From positions 1 to 64,000 of the forward strand of contig NZ_JACTVA010000012.1 of assembly GCF_014490485.1 (NCBI RefSeq): a DNA stretch of 64,000 nucleotides, read 5' to 3'. The position numbers and the translations under genes were made by a program. Under the pieces are notes generated by a model. The model did no database searches. It saw only the letters and a program-made list of their open reading frames with translations, and was not told the origin of the DNA. This DNA is from Teichococcus aerophilus (GTDB lineage: Bacteria; Pseudomonadota; Alphaproteobacteria; Acetobacterales; Acetobacteraceae). The first letter of the stretch is position 1. Each line of letters opens with the position of its first letter. Shown here piece by piece: positions 49,746-59,992 of the stretch.

Positions 49746-51407
49746 TCAATCATCCAGCCCTTGCCAGGCGCGGATCAAACCGATCAGTCCGACGGTCGAG
49801 GAATCATGTGCGCCGACGCGCCCTTCCGGCATCAGTTCTGGCAGGATGGAGGTGGACAGCTGCTTGCCCAGTTCCACGCCCCACTGGTCGAAGGCGTCGA
49901 TGTCCCACAACGCGCCCAGGCAGAACACCTTGTGCTCGTACAGCGCCACCAGCTGGCCCAGCGTATGGGCATCCAGCCGCGGCAGCAGCAGGGTGGTGCT
50001 GGGGCGGTCGCCGGGGAAGACGCGGTGCGGCAGCAGGCGCTCCACCTCGTCCGGCGCGGTGCCGGCGGCGGTCATCTCCGCCCGCACCTCGTCGGCGGAG
50101 CGGCCGCGCAGCAGTGCCTCCGCCTGCGCCAGGCCGTTGGCCAGCAGCAGCCGGTGGTTGGCGGCGTAAGGGTGGCTGGGATTGGCGATCAGCACGAAAT
50201 CCGCCGGCACGGGCGTGGTGCCCTGGTGCAGCAACTGCATGAAGGAATGCTGCGCGTTGGTGCCTGGCTCGCCGAACAGGACCGGGCCGGTCAGGCGCGG
50301 CACCGGCTGGCCGCCGCGCGTGGTGCGCTTGCCCAGGCTCTCCATCTCCAACTGCTGCAGATGCGCCGGGAAGCGGGAGAGGCGGTGGTCGTAGGGCAGG
50401 ATGGCGTGGTTGTCGAAGCCGAAGCCGTTGACGTGCCACACCGTCGTCAGCGCCAACAGCAGCGGCAGGTTGCGCTCGGCCGGGGCTTCCAGGAAGTGCT
50501 CGTCCATGGCGCGGGCGCCGGCGAGGAGCTGCTCGAAATCATCCCAGCCGCAGCCGAGGGCGATGGAGAGCCCGATGGCCGACCACAGGGAGAAGCGGCC
50601 GCCAACCCAGTCCTTGAAGCCGAAGACGCGATCGGCCGGCACGCCGAACTCGGCGGTGGCCTTGTGGTTGGTGGAAAGCGCGACGAGGTGCTGGCGCATC
50701 CCGTCATTACCCAGCGTCTGCTCCAGCCAGCCGCGCACCACGCGCGCATTGGCCATCGTCTCCGCCGTCGTGAAGGTTTTGGAGGCGATGAGGACCAGCG
50801 TGCGCGCCGGGTTCAGCCGCGGGCGGATCAGCTCCCAGTTATGCGCATCCGCATTGGCCAGGTAGAGCGGCCGCATCGGCGAGGCCTCGTGCCACAGCGC
50901 GCGGGTCGCCATGAAGGGGCCGAGATCGGAACCGCCGATACCGATATTGATAACGTCGGTGAAGGTCTCGCCGGTGGAACTGCGGATGTCGCCCGCATGC
51001 ACGGCACGGACAAACTGCTCCATCGCCGCCAGGGTCTGCTCGACCTCCTCGCCCACCGGCTCGAACCCGCCATCGTTGCGGCGGGCCTGGAAGCCGGCAG
51101 TGGCGGGGGCGCGCAACGCCATGTGCAGGACAGCGCGCCGCTCGGTGTTGTTGACCTGCTCGCCGGCCGCCATGGCGTCACGGTCGGGCAGCACCTCCAT
51201 GGCCTTCGCCACGTCCTGCAGCGCCTGCATGGCGGCGTCGTCGATCGCGGTCTTGGAGAGGTCGAGCAGGATGTCGCAGGCCTGCCAGTGGAACTTCTCG
51301 AAGCGGTCCGCATCGCGCGAGAACAGGGAGCCGATGGCGGCAGCGCCCGGCCGTTGGGCCAGGGCGGCAAGGCGGCTCCAGGCAGCGTCACGCGGGCTCG
51401 GCATCAT
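49746..51407 (-). CDS. pgi: glucose-6-phosphate isomerase
   Basis: 553 residues, normal length. It interconverts glucose 6-phosphate and fructose 6-phosphate. Substrate-site segments are NIGIGGSDLGPFM, SKTFTTAETM and GGRFSLWSAIGLSIAL; the C-terminal FDQWGVELGKQL signature is intact. Two ATGs stand in tandem at the start. It lies 190 bp downstream of the M16 pair, separated by a large hairpin. Confidence 0.95.
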   Translation of the reverse strand: MMPSPRDAAWSRLAALAQRPGAAAIGSLFSRDADRFEKFHWQACDILLDLSKTAIDDAAMQALQDVAKAMEVLPDRDAMAAGEQVNNTERRAVLHMALRAPATAGFQARRNDGGFEPVGEEVEQTLAAMEQFVRAVHAGDIRSSTGETFTDVINIGIGGSDLGPFMATRALWHEASPMRPLYLANADAHNWELIRPRLNPARTLVLIASKTFTTAETMANARVVRGWLEQTLGNDGMRQHLVALSTNHKATAEFGVPADRVFGFKDWVGGRFSLWSAIGLSIALGCGWDDFEQLLAGARAMDEHFLEAPAERNLPLLLALTTVWHVNGFGFDNHAILPYDHRLSRFPAHLQQLEMESLGKRTTRGGQPVPRLTGPVLFGEPGTNAQHSFMQLLHQGTTPVPADFVLIANPSHPYAANHRLLLANGLAQAEALLRGRSADEVRAEMTAAGTAPDEVERLLPHRVFPGDRPSTTLLLPRLDAHTLGQLVALYEHKVFCLGALWDIDAFDQWGVELGKQLSTSILPELMPEGRVGAHDSSTVGLIGLIRAWQGLDD

Positions 51408-51448
51408 ACGTCATCCTGGATGGTCCGCCGCGCGGAAGGCGGCGGGAG

Positions 51449-51492
51449 GAGAATCACGCAGGGCTCGCCCCCTGCGTTCGTGACTGATTCTC
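51449..51492. terminator. large two-part hairpin between the M16 and pgi genes
   Basis: GAGAATCA-CGCAGGG pairs with CCCTGCG and, after an 8-base bulge, TGATTCTC. It probably ends the ileS-to-M16 transcript on the minus strand, though no long T-run follows. Confidence 0.5.
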
Positions 51493-51597
51493 TACCCCGA
51501 TTCCGTGCCGCTGTCACAGTGGGCCGGCAGGCCGCCGCGCAGCCGAATCGCACAGGCGAACAACGGGGTGGAGCGCGAGCCCCGCCCCATCCCGCGC

Positions 51598-52857
51598 CTA
51601 CAGCCCTTCCGGCTGCCCGGCGATCGTCATGGCCAGCGTATCCGGCACCAGCAGGCGCCTGGCCGCCGCCGCCGCCTTGTCCCGCCCGATGGCGCGCAGG
51701 CGTTCCGGCCGGCGCTCCAGCCAGTCCAGCGGCCGGTTGTTGCGGCGCATGGCCAGCAGCGTGCTGGAGATGCGGCGGCTGTCGGTGAATTGCAGCGGCT
51801 GGCTGCCGGTCAGGAAGGAAATGGCCTCGTCCATCTCCTCCTGCGTCGGGCCGCCATCCGCCATCCGCTTCCACTCGGCGCGCAGCACGCTCAGCGCTTC
51901 CGCCGTCTTGGCATTGGCCGTGGCGGCGGAGCCGACCAGCACGCCGCCGCCGAACATGGAATCCAGCCCGGCATAGATGCCGTAGGTCAGCCCACGTTCC
52001 TCGCGGATGGATTTCATCAGGCGGGAGCTGAAGCCGCCGCCGGAGAAGATGCGCAGCACCACCTGCGCGGTCTCCCATTCCGGGTCCGTCACCGGCAGGC
52101 CCTGCTGGCCGAACAGGACCGTGGACTGGGAGGCAGCGACCGGCACCACCTGGGTGCCGAAGGCAGTGAAATCGGGCAGCTTCGGCAGGGTGGGCGGCGT
52201 GCCTTGCGGCAGGGTGCCGAACAGCTCCGGCAGCATTGACGCCACCTGCTGCGCCGTGATGGCACCGCTGATGCCGACCAGCAGCCCGCCCCGGTGGATC
52301 TGGCGGGCCAGGATCTCCCGCATGCCGTCCACCGTCACGGTGGCCAGGCTCTCGGCGGTGCCGTTGGCGGGGCGGCCGGCGGGGTGGTTAGGGAAGGCGG
52401 CGGCCCAGAAGGCGCGGGACGCACGGCCACGCGGTCCTTCCAGCGACTGGCGGGCGCCGGCGATGGCGCGGGCACGGATGCGGCGCACCGCTTCCTCGTC
52501 GAAGCGCGGCGCCGTCATCGCCAGCCGGGCGAGTTCGATGGCCTTGGGCAGCGCCGGCAGCAGGGCGCGAAAGCCGCCATCGAAGCCATCACGGTCGACG
52601 CTGAAGCTGAGGCCGACCGCTTCGTCCCGCGCCGCATCGGCGAAGGCCAGGGCATCCAGCGTGCCGGCACCCTCGGTGAGCAGGGAGGCCGCCATGGACG
52701 CGGTGCCCTCGGCCCCCGCAGGGTCCAGCGCCGCGCCGCCATCCCAGCCCCAGGAGACGGAGACCACGGGGACGGAATGGTCCTCGGCCAGCCAGGCGGT
52801 GATGCCGCCAGCCTCGACGACCTGGATGGGCATGGAGAAACCCGGGATGTCGCTCAT
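51598..52857 (-). CDS. M16-family peptidase-like protein without the Zn motif
   Basis: 419 residues. Two M16 halves; the N-terminal half lacks HXXEH, so it is not itself catalytic. The C-terminal half keeps the R/Y pair (REERGLTYGIYAG) used by M16 partners to shape the active site. No signal peptide is obvious. It overlaps the catalytic M16 gene by four bases, and the two should form a heterodimer like those of other bacterial M16B pairs. Confidence 0.85.
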   Translation of the reverse strand: MSDIPGFSMPIQVVEAGGITAWLAEDHSVPVVSVSWGWDGGAALDPAGAEGTASMAASLLTEGAGTLDALAFADAARDEAVGLSFSVDRDGFDGGFRALLPALPKAIELARLAMTAPRFDEEAVRRIRARAIAGARQSLEGPRGRASRAFWAAAFPNHPAGRPANGTAESLATVTVDGMREILARQIHRGGLLVGISGAITAQQVASMLPELFGTLPQGTPPTLPKLPDFTAFGTQVVPVAASQSTVLFGQQGLPVTDPEWETAQVVLRIFSGGGFSSRLMKSIREERGLTYGIYAGLDSMFGGGVLVGSAATANAKTAEALSVLRAEWKRMADGGPTQEEMDEAISFLTGSQPLQFTDSRRISSTLLAMRRNNRPLDWLERRPERLRAIGRDKAAAAARRLLVPDTLAMTIAGQPEGL

Positions 52858-54266
52858 GCGCCGCCCACTCCCTCTGGAAGCAGCCAGCCGGTCATGCCGG
52901 GGCGGGAGAGTACGGCACGGGCCGCGGCCTCCACCTGGCCGCGCGTCACGGCGCGGATGCGGGCGGGCCAGTACTCGATGGCGTCCAGTTGCAAGCCGAC
53001 GGCCAGGGCACTGCCCAGGATACGCGGCGCGGTGCCCAGGCTGTCCAGCGTCAGCAGCGCGCCGGCGGTCAGCTGGCGGATGGAGCGGGCGACCTCCTCC
53101 TCGGTCACGCCCTGGTCGAGCAGGGTGGAGAGGGTGGCCTCCAGCGCCGCTTCCAGGCGGGGCGGAGCGGTGTCGCGCAGCGGCGTCACCTGGATCTCGA
53201 AATTGCCGGTGCCGACCGAGTCGCCGTCATAGCCACAGCCGGCGGAGACGGCGAGGCCGCCCCGCACCAGCGCGTTGTGCAGGCGGGAGCCCTGGCCGCC
53301 GCCCAGCAGGTGGGCCAGCACTTCCAGCGCGTAGGCATGGCGGCTCTCGGCACCGCCGGAGATCAGGCTGGGGGCCACCCAGCCGCGCAGGAAGGCGGCT
53401 TCCTGCACCTGGGCGTCGTGCTTCACCAGCCGGGCTTCCAGCGGCGTGGCCGGCGCGAGCGCCCGGCCGCGGGAGACATCGGTAAAGGCGGCGCCGCGGG
53501 AGGCGATGCCGCCGTATTCCTGCTCCACTACCTTGGCCAACTCGTCGCGGGAGACGGCGCCGGCCACCACCAGCGTGGCATTGGCCGGGCTGTAGAAGCG
53601 GCCGAAAAAGGCCAGCATGTCATCCCGCGTCAGGCCGGCGATCTCGTCCGCCCAGCCGATCAGCGGGCGGCCACGCCAGTGCTGGCGGCCCCAGAAGGCG
53701 GCGTCGTATTCCTCGCGGAAGCGGCCGCGCGGGGTACTCTCGGTGCGCTGGCGGCGCTCCTCCAGCACCACCTGCCGCTCCGATTCCAGTTCGGCGGGCG
53801 GGAAGAGGGGGCCGGCCATGCGGTCGGCCTCCATCATCGCGACCAGCGGCAACCGGCTGGCTTCCACATGCTGGTGGTAGGCGGTGACGTCGCGGGACGT
53901 ATAGGCGTTGTCCTGCCCCCCCTCCATCGCCACGCGGCGGGAGAAGGCGCCGGAGGGCACCCGTGCGCTGCCCTTGAACATCATGTGTTCCATGAAGTGG
54001 GCCAGGCCGGACTTGCCGGCGGGGTCATCCCCGGCGCCGGCACCGTAATACAGGTACTGGGCCACCACGGGCGCGCGCCGGTTCTCGGCATGCACCACGG
54101 CCAGGCCGTTGGGCAGGTGCCACAGGGCGGCGCCGAACAGGGGCTTCTCCCCGGGCGGTGGCGTGAAGGGTGCGGGTTGCGCCTGTACCGGCAGGACCGG
54201 CAAGGCGCCAAGCGCGGGGAGGGCGGCGGCGGCGGCCAGCGCGGCGCGGCGGGTCAACGGGGGCAT
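52854..54266 (-). CDS. M16-family Zn peptidase, catalytic subunit
   Basis: 470 residues. A Tat-like signal (LTRRAALAAAAALPALGALP) is followed by the processing-peptidase fold. The inverted Zn motif HFMEH is at residues 90-94 and the distal Glu lies in RQVVLEERRQR. I chose the ATG at 54266 because GGAAGG precedes it and the signal then starts the protein; the frame is open for 62 more codons to 54452. It should act in the periplasm, yet its partner has no visible signal; co-export is possible but unproven. Confidence 0.87.
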   Translation of the reverse strand: MPPLTRRAALAAAAALPALGALPVLPVQAQPAPFTPPPGEKPLFGAALWHLPNGLAVVHAENRRAPVVAQYLYYGAGAGDDPAGKSGLAHFMEHMMFKGSARVPSGAFSRRVAMEGGQDNAYTSRDVTAYHQHVEASRLPLVAMMEADRMAGPLFPPAELESERQVVLEERRQRTESTPRGRFREEYDAAFWGRQHWRGRPLIGWADEIAGLTRDDMLAFFGRFYSPANATLVVAGAVSRDELAKVVEQEYGGIASRGAAFTDVSRGRALAPATPLEARLVKHDAQVQEAAFLRGWVAPSLISGGAESRHAYALEVLAHLLGGGQGSRLHNALVRGGLAVSAGCGYDGDSVGTGNFEIQVTPLRDTAPPRLEAALEATLSTLLDQGVTEEEVARSIRQLTAGALLTLDSLGTAPRILGSALAVGLQLDAIEYWPARIRAVTRGQVEAAARAVLSRPGMTGWLLPEGVGGA

Positions 54267-54457
54267 GGTGCCTTCCCATGTTGCGTTTTCGGCACCGGGT
54301 GCAAGGGCCAAGTCCGTGACTGCGGCCGCTACAAATGTATCGGGTGTTACGTCGGCCACCAGTGGCACCACCGGCGCGGGGGCGGGCAGGCCCGCCAAGG
54401 CTTCGTCCGGCGGCTCTGGCTGTTGCCTGGGGGCCGCCGGGCGTCCTGTCATGCCGC

Positions 54458-55033
54458 TCAGAAAATGCTCTCGAACAGGCCCTGGCGGCGGCGCTGGATG
54501 ATGGCGGTCTCGCCCTGCTCGGTATCGCGGCCAAGGGCGGCATTCTCGCGCAGGCGCTGTGCTTCGCGCTGCGGGTCCACCACGGTGCCCGGCGGCGGTG
54601 CGTCGCGCCAGAACATCAGGCGGTCCACCAGGCTGCGGTCCGGCTGCTCCAGCCGCAGGCTCTCAGAATCCACCTGGCGGCGGACGGTGTTCGGCACCGC
54701 GCCGCCGGCCTGGGCGACAAGGGCGGATTCGCCGGCGGACGGCGCGCTCGGCACGCCGACACCGTAGGCGGAGGCCGGGGCGAGGATGGCGGCGCCGGCA
54801 GCACCGCCGGTCAGCTCCTGCGGGCGGGCGGCGCCGGGGCGCGGCACGGGCAGGTCGCTGCCCAGCTGCGGCGGCAGGGAGAGCGGCGCGCGGGTGACCA
54901 CGCTGAACTCATCCGGCGCATCGCGGGTGAAGCCCAGATTGCGCGCCGTATCCTGGCCGCAACCGGCCAGCAGTGGCAGGACAAGCAGGGAGAGGGCGGC
55001 GGCACGCGCCGCGATGCGGTTGGGCTGCGTCAT
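54458..55033 (-). CDS. DUF3035 lipoprotein
   Basis: 191 residues. Lipobox LPLLAGC with the lipidated Cys at 25, then a Pro/Ala-rich body containing DAPDEFSVVTRAPLSLPP, the DUF3035 signature. Function unknown. It follows lspA with a four-base overlap, which is neat because LspA would cleave its signal; the order is conserved in related bacteria. Confidence 0.85.
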   Translation of the reverse strand: MTQPNRIAARAAALSLLVLPLLAGCGQDTARNLGFTRDAPDEFSVVTRAPLSLPPQLGSDLPVPRPGAARPQELTGGAAGAAILAPASAYGVGVPSAPSAGESALVAQAGGAVPNTVRRQVDSESLRLEQPDRSLVDRLMFWRDAPPPGTVVDPQREAQRLRENAALGRDTEQGETAIIQRRRQGLFESIF

Positions 55034-55527
55034 GGCGCTTCCTTACTCGTCGTTTTGGGCTGGAACAAGGCATCCGCCATCAGGGCCAGCACGCCCAGCA
55101 CGATGGCGGCATCGGCGACGTTGAACACATACCAGTGCCAGCCGGCGAACCAGGTGTCGATGAAGTCCACCACCGCGCCGAAGCGCAGCCGGTCGATGAC
55201 ATTGCCGATGGCGCCGCCGATCACCGCCCCCAGCGCCACCGTGGTCAGCCGGTTATGGGCGCGGGACAGCCAGCGGACCAGGAAGCCCACCACCGCCAGC
55301 GCCAGCAGGGCCAGCATCACCCGGTGCCAGGGCGCATCCCCCGCCAGCAGGCCGAAGGTGACGCCACGGTTCCACACCATGGCGAAATCCATGCCGACCA
55401 CGCCCCAATCCACCAGCGGCACCCGGCCGAGCTCCGGCAGGCGCAGCCCTTCCAGGATCCACCACTTGGAGAGCTGGTCCACCACCAGCACGCCAGCGGC
55501 GATGCCAAGGCCCTGCTTCAGGCTCAT
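55030..55527 (-). CDS. lspA: lipoprotein signal peptidase
   Basis: 165 residues with four membrane segments. The aspartic active-site pair lies in [14 protein letters not shown] and [20 protein letters not shown] is the N-terminal signature. I chose the ATG at 55527, which overlaps the ileS stop. It cleaves prolipoproteins such as the one encoded next to it. Confidence 0.94.
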   Translation of the reverse strand: MSLKQGLGIAAGVLVVDQLSKWWILEGLRLPELGRVPLVDWGVVGMDFAMVWNRGVTFGLLAGDAPWHRVMLALLALAVVGFLVRWLSRAHNRLTTVALGAVIGGAIGNVIDRLRFGAVVDFIDTWFAGWHWYVFNVADAAIVLGVLALMADALFQPKTTSKEAP

Positions 55528-58370
55528 GCGCCTTCCACCACGCCCTCGCAGCGGAGGCAGAGGGTGGGGTGACTTGCGGAGCGCCCGACCTCGGGCAGCA
55601 CGCGCCAGCAGCGCTCGCATTTATGCCCGGCGGCGGGGGCGAAGACGGTCGCGACGCCGGGGACGCCCTCCACCGTGAAGGCATCGGCCGGAGCGTCCGT
55701 GCCCACGAGGTCCAGGCCGGAGGTGATGCACAGCTCCGCCCAGACTTCCGGCGGCAGCAGGTCGAGCTCGGAGGGCGGCAGGTGCAGCGCCGGGGCTGCC
55801 TGCAGGGAAGAGCCGATGACGCCGCCCGCCCGCGCCTTCTCCAGTGCGCCGGTCACCACGCGGCGGATGTCCCGCACCTTGGCCCACTTGGCGGCCAGCG
55901 CGTCGTCGCGCCAGTCGGCCGGGATCTCGGGGAACAGCTGCAGATGGATGCTGTCCTGCGCGTCGGGGAAGCGGGCCTGCCAGGCTTCCTCGGCGGTGAA
56001 GGGCATCACGGGGGCCAGCCAGGCGGTCAGGCAGCGGTGCAGCGCAGCCAGCACGGTGCGGGCGGCACGGCGGCGCGGGCTGCCCTTGGCATCGCAGTAC
56101 AGGCTGTCCTTCCGCACGTCGAAGTAGAAGGCGGAGAGGTCGGTGGCGCAGAAGGCGTGGATCTCGGGGTACACCCCGTTCCAGTCGTAATCCTTCACGG
56201 CGCGGCGGATGCGGGTGTCCAGCTCGCTCAGCCGGTGCAGCACCCAGCGCTCCAGCTCCGGCAACATGCCGGGGGGGAGGATCTCCTCGTCCTGGAAGCC
56301 ATCGAGGTTGCCCAGCAGCCAGCGCAGCGTGTTGCGCAGGCGGCGGTACAGTTCGGCCTGCTGCGCCAGGATGCCCTTGCCGATGCGCAGGTCGTCGGCG
56401 GTATCCGAATTCATCACCCACAGGCGCAGGATGTCCGCACCGTACTGCTTGGTGACTTCCTGCGGCGCGACGACGTTGCCCAGCGACTTGGACATCTTCC
56501 GCCCGGTCTCGTCCAGGACGAAGCCGTGGGTCAAAATGGCCTTGAAGGGCGGCACGCCGCGGGTGCCAACGCTCTCCAGCAGCGAGGAGTGGAACCAGCC
56601 GCGATGCTGGTCCGAGCCTTCCAGGTACAGGTCGGCCGGGAAGGTCAGGTCCCGCTCCGGCGTCAGGGTGAAGGCGTGGGTGGAGCCGGATTCGAACCAG
56701 ACGTCGACGACGTCCATCACCTGTTCGTAGTCATCCGGGTTGCGGTCATTGCCCAGGAAGCGCTGGGCGGCGCCGGGCTTGTACCAGGCGTCGGCGCCTT
56801 CCTCGCGGAAGGCATGCGTCACCCGCTCCATGATGGCGGGGTCGCGCAGGGGCTCGCCGCTGTGCTTGTCGACGAAGATGGCGATGGGCACGCCCCAGGC
56901 GCGCTGGCGGCTGATGCACCAGTCCGGCCGGCCGGCGATCATGCTGCCGATGCGGTTGCGCCCCTGGTCCGGCACGAAATGCGTTTTCGCCAGTGCATCC
57001 AGCGCTTTCGTCCGGATCTGGTTCGCATCGTCCATCGCGATGAACCATTGCGGCGTGGCGCGATAGATTACCGGCTTCTTGGACCGCCAGGAATGCGGGT
57101 AGCTATGGGTAATAAAACCCTTGCCGGACAGCTTGCCCATCTCGGTCAGCGCGGCCCAGACGGGCTCATGCGCCTTGAAGACATGGATGCCAGTGAAGCC
57201 GGGCGCCTGCGTCGTGTAGGTGCCGTCATCCGCCACGCATTCCGTGACGGGCAGGCCATGGATGCGGCCGAGCGCGAAGTCGTCCTCGCCATGGGCGGGC
57301 GCGATGTGCACGACGCCGGTACCAGCCTCGGTGGTGACGAAGTCACCCTCCATCAGCGGTACGTCGAAGCCATAGCCGGGGGCACCGGCCGCCCAGCCGC
57401 GCAGCGGGTGCGCGGCGATGGCGCCGGCCAGCTCTGCGCCCTTGAAGACGCGCTTCACCGTATGGGCGCCGATGCCCACTTCCTTGGCGAAGCCCGGCAG
57501 CAGCGCCAGCGCCACGATCAGCGTGCGCCCGGTGGTGAGGAGGGAGCCTTCCTCGACCCCTTCCACATGCACCAGCGCGTAGTCGATCTCCGCGCCATAG
57601 GCGAGGCCGCGATTGGCGGGGATGGTCCAGGGCGTGGTGGTCCAGATCACCACCTCGGCCCCCACCAGGTCCGGCGAGGCGGCCGAGACGATGGGGAAGT
57701 TAGTGAACAGGATGGCGGACTTATGGTCGTGGTACTCGACCTCGGCCTCGGCCAGGGCGGTCTTCTCCACCGGGCTCCACATCACCGGGCGCAGGCCGCG
57801 ATACAGGCTGCCATTCATCAGGAACTTGCCGATCTCGTCGGCAATCGTCGCCTCGGAGGAGAAGTCCATGGTGACGTAGGGGTTGGCCCAGTCGCCGAAC
57901 ACGCCGAGGCGCTTGAACTCCTCCCGCTGCACGTTCAGCCAGTGCTGGGCATAGGCGCGACATTCGGCGCGGAATTCCAGGACGGGGACACTGTCCTTGT
58001 CCTTGCCCTTGGCGCGGTACTCTTCCTCGACCTTCCACTCGATCGGCAGGCCGTGGCAGTCCCAGCCGGGCACGTAGCCGGCGTCGTAGCCCGCCATCTG
58101 CGCCGCGCGGTTGATGACGTCCTTCAACGTCTTGTTCAGCGCGTGGCCGATATGGAGCGGGCCGTTCGCGTAGGGGGGGCCGTCATGCAGCACGAATTTC
58201 GGCCGGCCCTTGGAGCGCTCGCGCAGCTCCTGCCACAGCGCGTTTGCCTGCCACTGCTCCAGCCAGCCCGGTTCGCGCTTCGGCAGGTCGCCCTTCATGG
58301 GGAAGGGGGTCTTGGGCAGGAAGACGGTCCCGCGATAGTCGCGGGCCGGGGCGTCGGAGGCGTCGGTCAT
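55524..58370 (-). CDS. ileS: isoleucyl-tRNA synthetase
   Basis: 948 residues. Class I synthetase with HIGH as [16 protein letters not shown] as [10 protein letters not shown], the editing CP1 domain and a C-terminal Zn finger ([10 protein letters not shown], then CLRCEG). I chose the ATG at 58370 ([20 protein letters not shown]); upstream codons to 58535 are noise. Overlap with lspA shows one transcript reaching from ileS to the M16 pair. Confidence 0.96.
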   Translation of the reverse strand: MTDASDAPARDYRGTVFLPKTPFPMKGDLPKREPGWLEQWQANALWQELRERSKGRPKFVLHDGPPYANGPLHIGHALNKTLKDVINRAAQMAGYDAGYVPGWDCHGLPIEWKVEEEYRAKGKDKDSVPVLEFRAECRAYAQHWLNVQREEFKRLGVFGDWANPYVTMDFSSEATIADEIGKFLMNGSLYRGLRPVMWSPVEKTALAEAEVEYHDHKSAILFTNFPIVSAASPDLVGAEVVIWTTTPWTIPANRGLAYGAEIDYALVHVEGVEEGSLLTTGRTLIVALALLPGFAKEVGIGAHTVKRVFKGAELAGAIAAHPLRGWAAGAPGYGFDVPLMEGDFVTTEAGTGVVHIAPAHGEDDFALGRIHGLPVTECVADDGTYTTQAPGFTGIHVFKAHEPVWAALTEMGKLSGKGFITHSYPHSWRSKKPVIYRATPQWFIAMDDANQIRTKALDALAKTHFVPDQGRNRIGSMIAGRPDWCISRQRAWGVPIAIFVDKHSGEPLRDPAIMERVTHAFREEGADAWYKPGAAQRFLGNDRNPDDYEQVMDVVDVWFESGSTHAFTLTPERDLTFPADLYLEGSDQHRGWFHSSLLESVGTRGVPPFKAILTHGFVLDETGRKMSKSLGNVVAPQEVTKQYGADILRLWVMNSDTADDLRIGKGILAQQAELYRRLRNTLRWLLGNLDGFQDEEILPPGMLPELERWVLHRLSELDTRIRRAVKDYDWNGVYPEIHAFCATDLSAFYFDVRKDSLYCDAKGSPRRRAARTVLAALHRCLTAWLAPVMPFTAEEAWQARFPDAQDSIHLQLFPEIPADWRDDALAAKWAKVRDIRRVVTGALEKARAGGVIGSSLQAAPALHLPPSELDLLPPEVWAELCITSGLDLVGTDAPADAFTVEGVPGVATVFAPAAGHKCERCWRVLPEVGRSASHPTLCLRCEGVVEGA

Positions 58371-58708
58371 CTGGGGTGTCCATGCCGCCGAGGGGGCGGG
58401 CTTCAGGCAGGGAAGGTAAGGCAGCGCGGCAACGGGATACCCGGCCCTCTCGTCAGAGGACCGGGCGGATAATTCGCGCCCCTGCGAGGATTGGCATCTG
58501 GACCATGCGCCGGGTTTTGCGACCCAGCGCGGCAAGGGTCAAGCAGGCTTGTACCGCCGGCCCCCTTCAACGACTCGTTGGTATCTTTATCGATGCCCTC
58601 CATTGCCAGGGCGGCACCTTGGTGGCCCCGATGCGCCGCACGCCCGGCGAGCCGCATTCGCGGCCCGGCCGACGGTGCCGCCCGCAGGTCAGCCTCTCCG
58701 GCCCTCCT
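58371..58708. other. gene-free interval upstream of ileS
   Basis: 338 bp. On the minus strand a TTGACC (58537-58542) could be a -35 box for ileS, but no good -10 follows at normal spacing. No tRNA-like T-box structure is evident. Nothing else is recognised. Confidence 0.4.
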
Positions 58709-59608
58709 TCAGGGAGAGCTTCTGCCCTCCGCCAGCGCCAGCACCGCGTCGGCGAAGGCGGCCGGCGCTTCCTGCGGCAGGTTGTGGCCGATATGCGGCA
58801 GCGTCCGCTGCTCAAACCCTCCGGTGAAATGGCGGGCATGGCGCTCGCTGCCGGCGGGGCCGGACACGCCGTCGCTGCCGCCATCCAGGCTGATGGTCGG
58901 TACGCCGATCGGCGGCTGCACGGCCAACTGGCGCTCGATCTGCTCCACCGCCGGGTCGCCCTCCACCAGGCCGAAGCGGTGGCGGTAGGAATGCACCACC
59001 ACCGCGGCGAAATCCGGGTTGTCGAAGGCCGCGGCGGTGCGGGCGAAGATCGCGTCGTCGAAGCGCCACTCCGGCGACCACAACCCCCAGAGCAGCCGGC
59101 AGAATTCCTGCCGGTGCTGTGCCAGCCCGGCCGCCCCGCGCTCCCCATGCAGGTAGTACTGGTACCAGGTGCGGAACTCGGCCGCCGGGCTGGCCGGGCG
59201 GCTGGCACCGGCGATGTCCTGGATATTATAGCCGCCGCCGGTGACCAGCCCGCGTACCCGTTGCGGCCACAGCGCCGCCAGGATGCAGGCGGCCCGCCCG
59301 CCCCAGTCATACCCGGCCAGTACCGCATCGGGGATGGCTAGCGCATCCATCAGCGCCAGCAGGTCCGCCGCCAGCGCCGCCTGCTGGCCGGACCGCGGCG
59401 TATCCAGCGAGAGAAAGCGCGTCGGCCCATAGCCGCGCAGCCAGGGCGTGATCACCCGCGCGCCCCTGGCGGCCAGCAAGGGGGCTACCTCGTCATAAGC
59501 ATGCACGTCGTAGGGAAAGCCGTGCAGCAACAGCACCGGCCAGCCATCCGGTTCACCTTGCTCACGGTAGGCCACCCGCAGGGCACCGGCTTCGATCTGC
59601 TTGAGCAT
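58709..59608 (-). CDS. alpha/beta hydrolase (epoxide hydrolase/dehalogenase-like)
   Basis: 299 residues. HGFPYD is the oxyanion motif and the nucleophile is Asp101 in AGYDWGGR, so an epoxide hydrolase or haloalkane dehalogenase mechanism is more likely than an esterase one. The catalytic His is in LPHIGHNLP. It stands between ribF and ileS, which I recall as direct neighbours in many alphaproteobacteria, and a dispersed repeat lies beside it. Confidence 0.85.
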   Translation of the reverse strand: MLKQIEAGALRVAYREQGEPDGWPVLLLHGFPYDVHAYDEVAPLLAARGARVITPWLRGYGPTRFLSLDTPRSGQQAALAADLLALMDALAIPDAVLAGYDWGGRAACILAALWPQRVRGLVTGGGYNIQDIAGASRPASPAAEFRTWYQYYLHGERGAAGLAQHRQEFCRLLWGLWSPEWRFDDAIFARTAAAFDNPDFAAVVVHSYRHRFGLVEGDPAVEQIERQLAVQPPIGVPTISLDGGSDGVSGPAGSERHARHFTGGFEQRTLPHIGHNLPQEAPAAFADAVLALAEGRSSP

Positions 59609-59712
59609 GATGGTTCATCCTCCCCGGCGCTCTCCGGCGCCGTGGGGGAATAATGGGCCATTCCGGGGGTGGGCGTCAGCACCAGAGCGCGTGATGGCTC
59701 GTGGGTAGGAGA

Positions 59713-59986
59713 GAAGGCTGGGGGAAGGAATTCCCCCAGGCCCCCATCTTTTTTCTTCGAGTTCTATTCATCGCTCAGGACTGGCGGCGGTGCTTGGACG
59801 GTATGATACGCCGGAGTGGGCAGGGGACGGTGGATACGCCTGATGCTTTGCGCTTCCGCCAGTCAATGAGTTTGATTTTAAATAAAAATCAGTATTTTAA
59901 CCATTGCGCGCCACGCCCTGTCGCAAAGACAAAACCCAAACGCGCAGAAAAGAAAGAAGGGGTTTCAGGGGAATTCATGCACCTTC
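59713..59986. repeat. intergenic inverted-repeat element, copy 8
   Basis: 274 bp between the same-strand hydrolase and ribF genes. The left arm has the perfect CTGGGGGAA-GGAA-TTCCCCCAG stem and CCCCCATCTTTTTTCTTCGAG, almost identical to copy 1. The right arm is AGAAAGAAGGGGTTTCAGGGG. The centre is unusually AT-rich near 59870-59900 (TTTTAAATAAAAATCAG). It ends seven bases before the ribF stop. Confidence 0.72.
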
Positions 59987-59992
59987 ACCCCA

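Noticed and set aside
54267-54452. 62-codon N-terminal extension of the catalytic M16 peptidase
   Set aside because: It would bury the Tat-type signal inside the protein; the ATG at 54266 has a good ribosome site. The extension is open, so some doubt remains.
55569-58472. 967-codon open frame on the plus strand
   Set aside because: Lies exactly opposite ileS; composition and lack of motifs mark it as a shadow.
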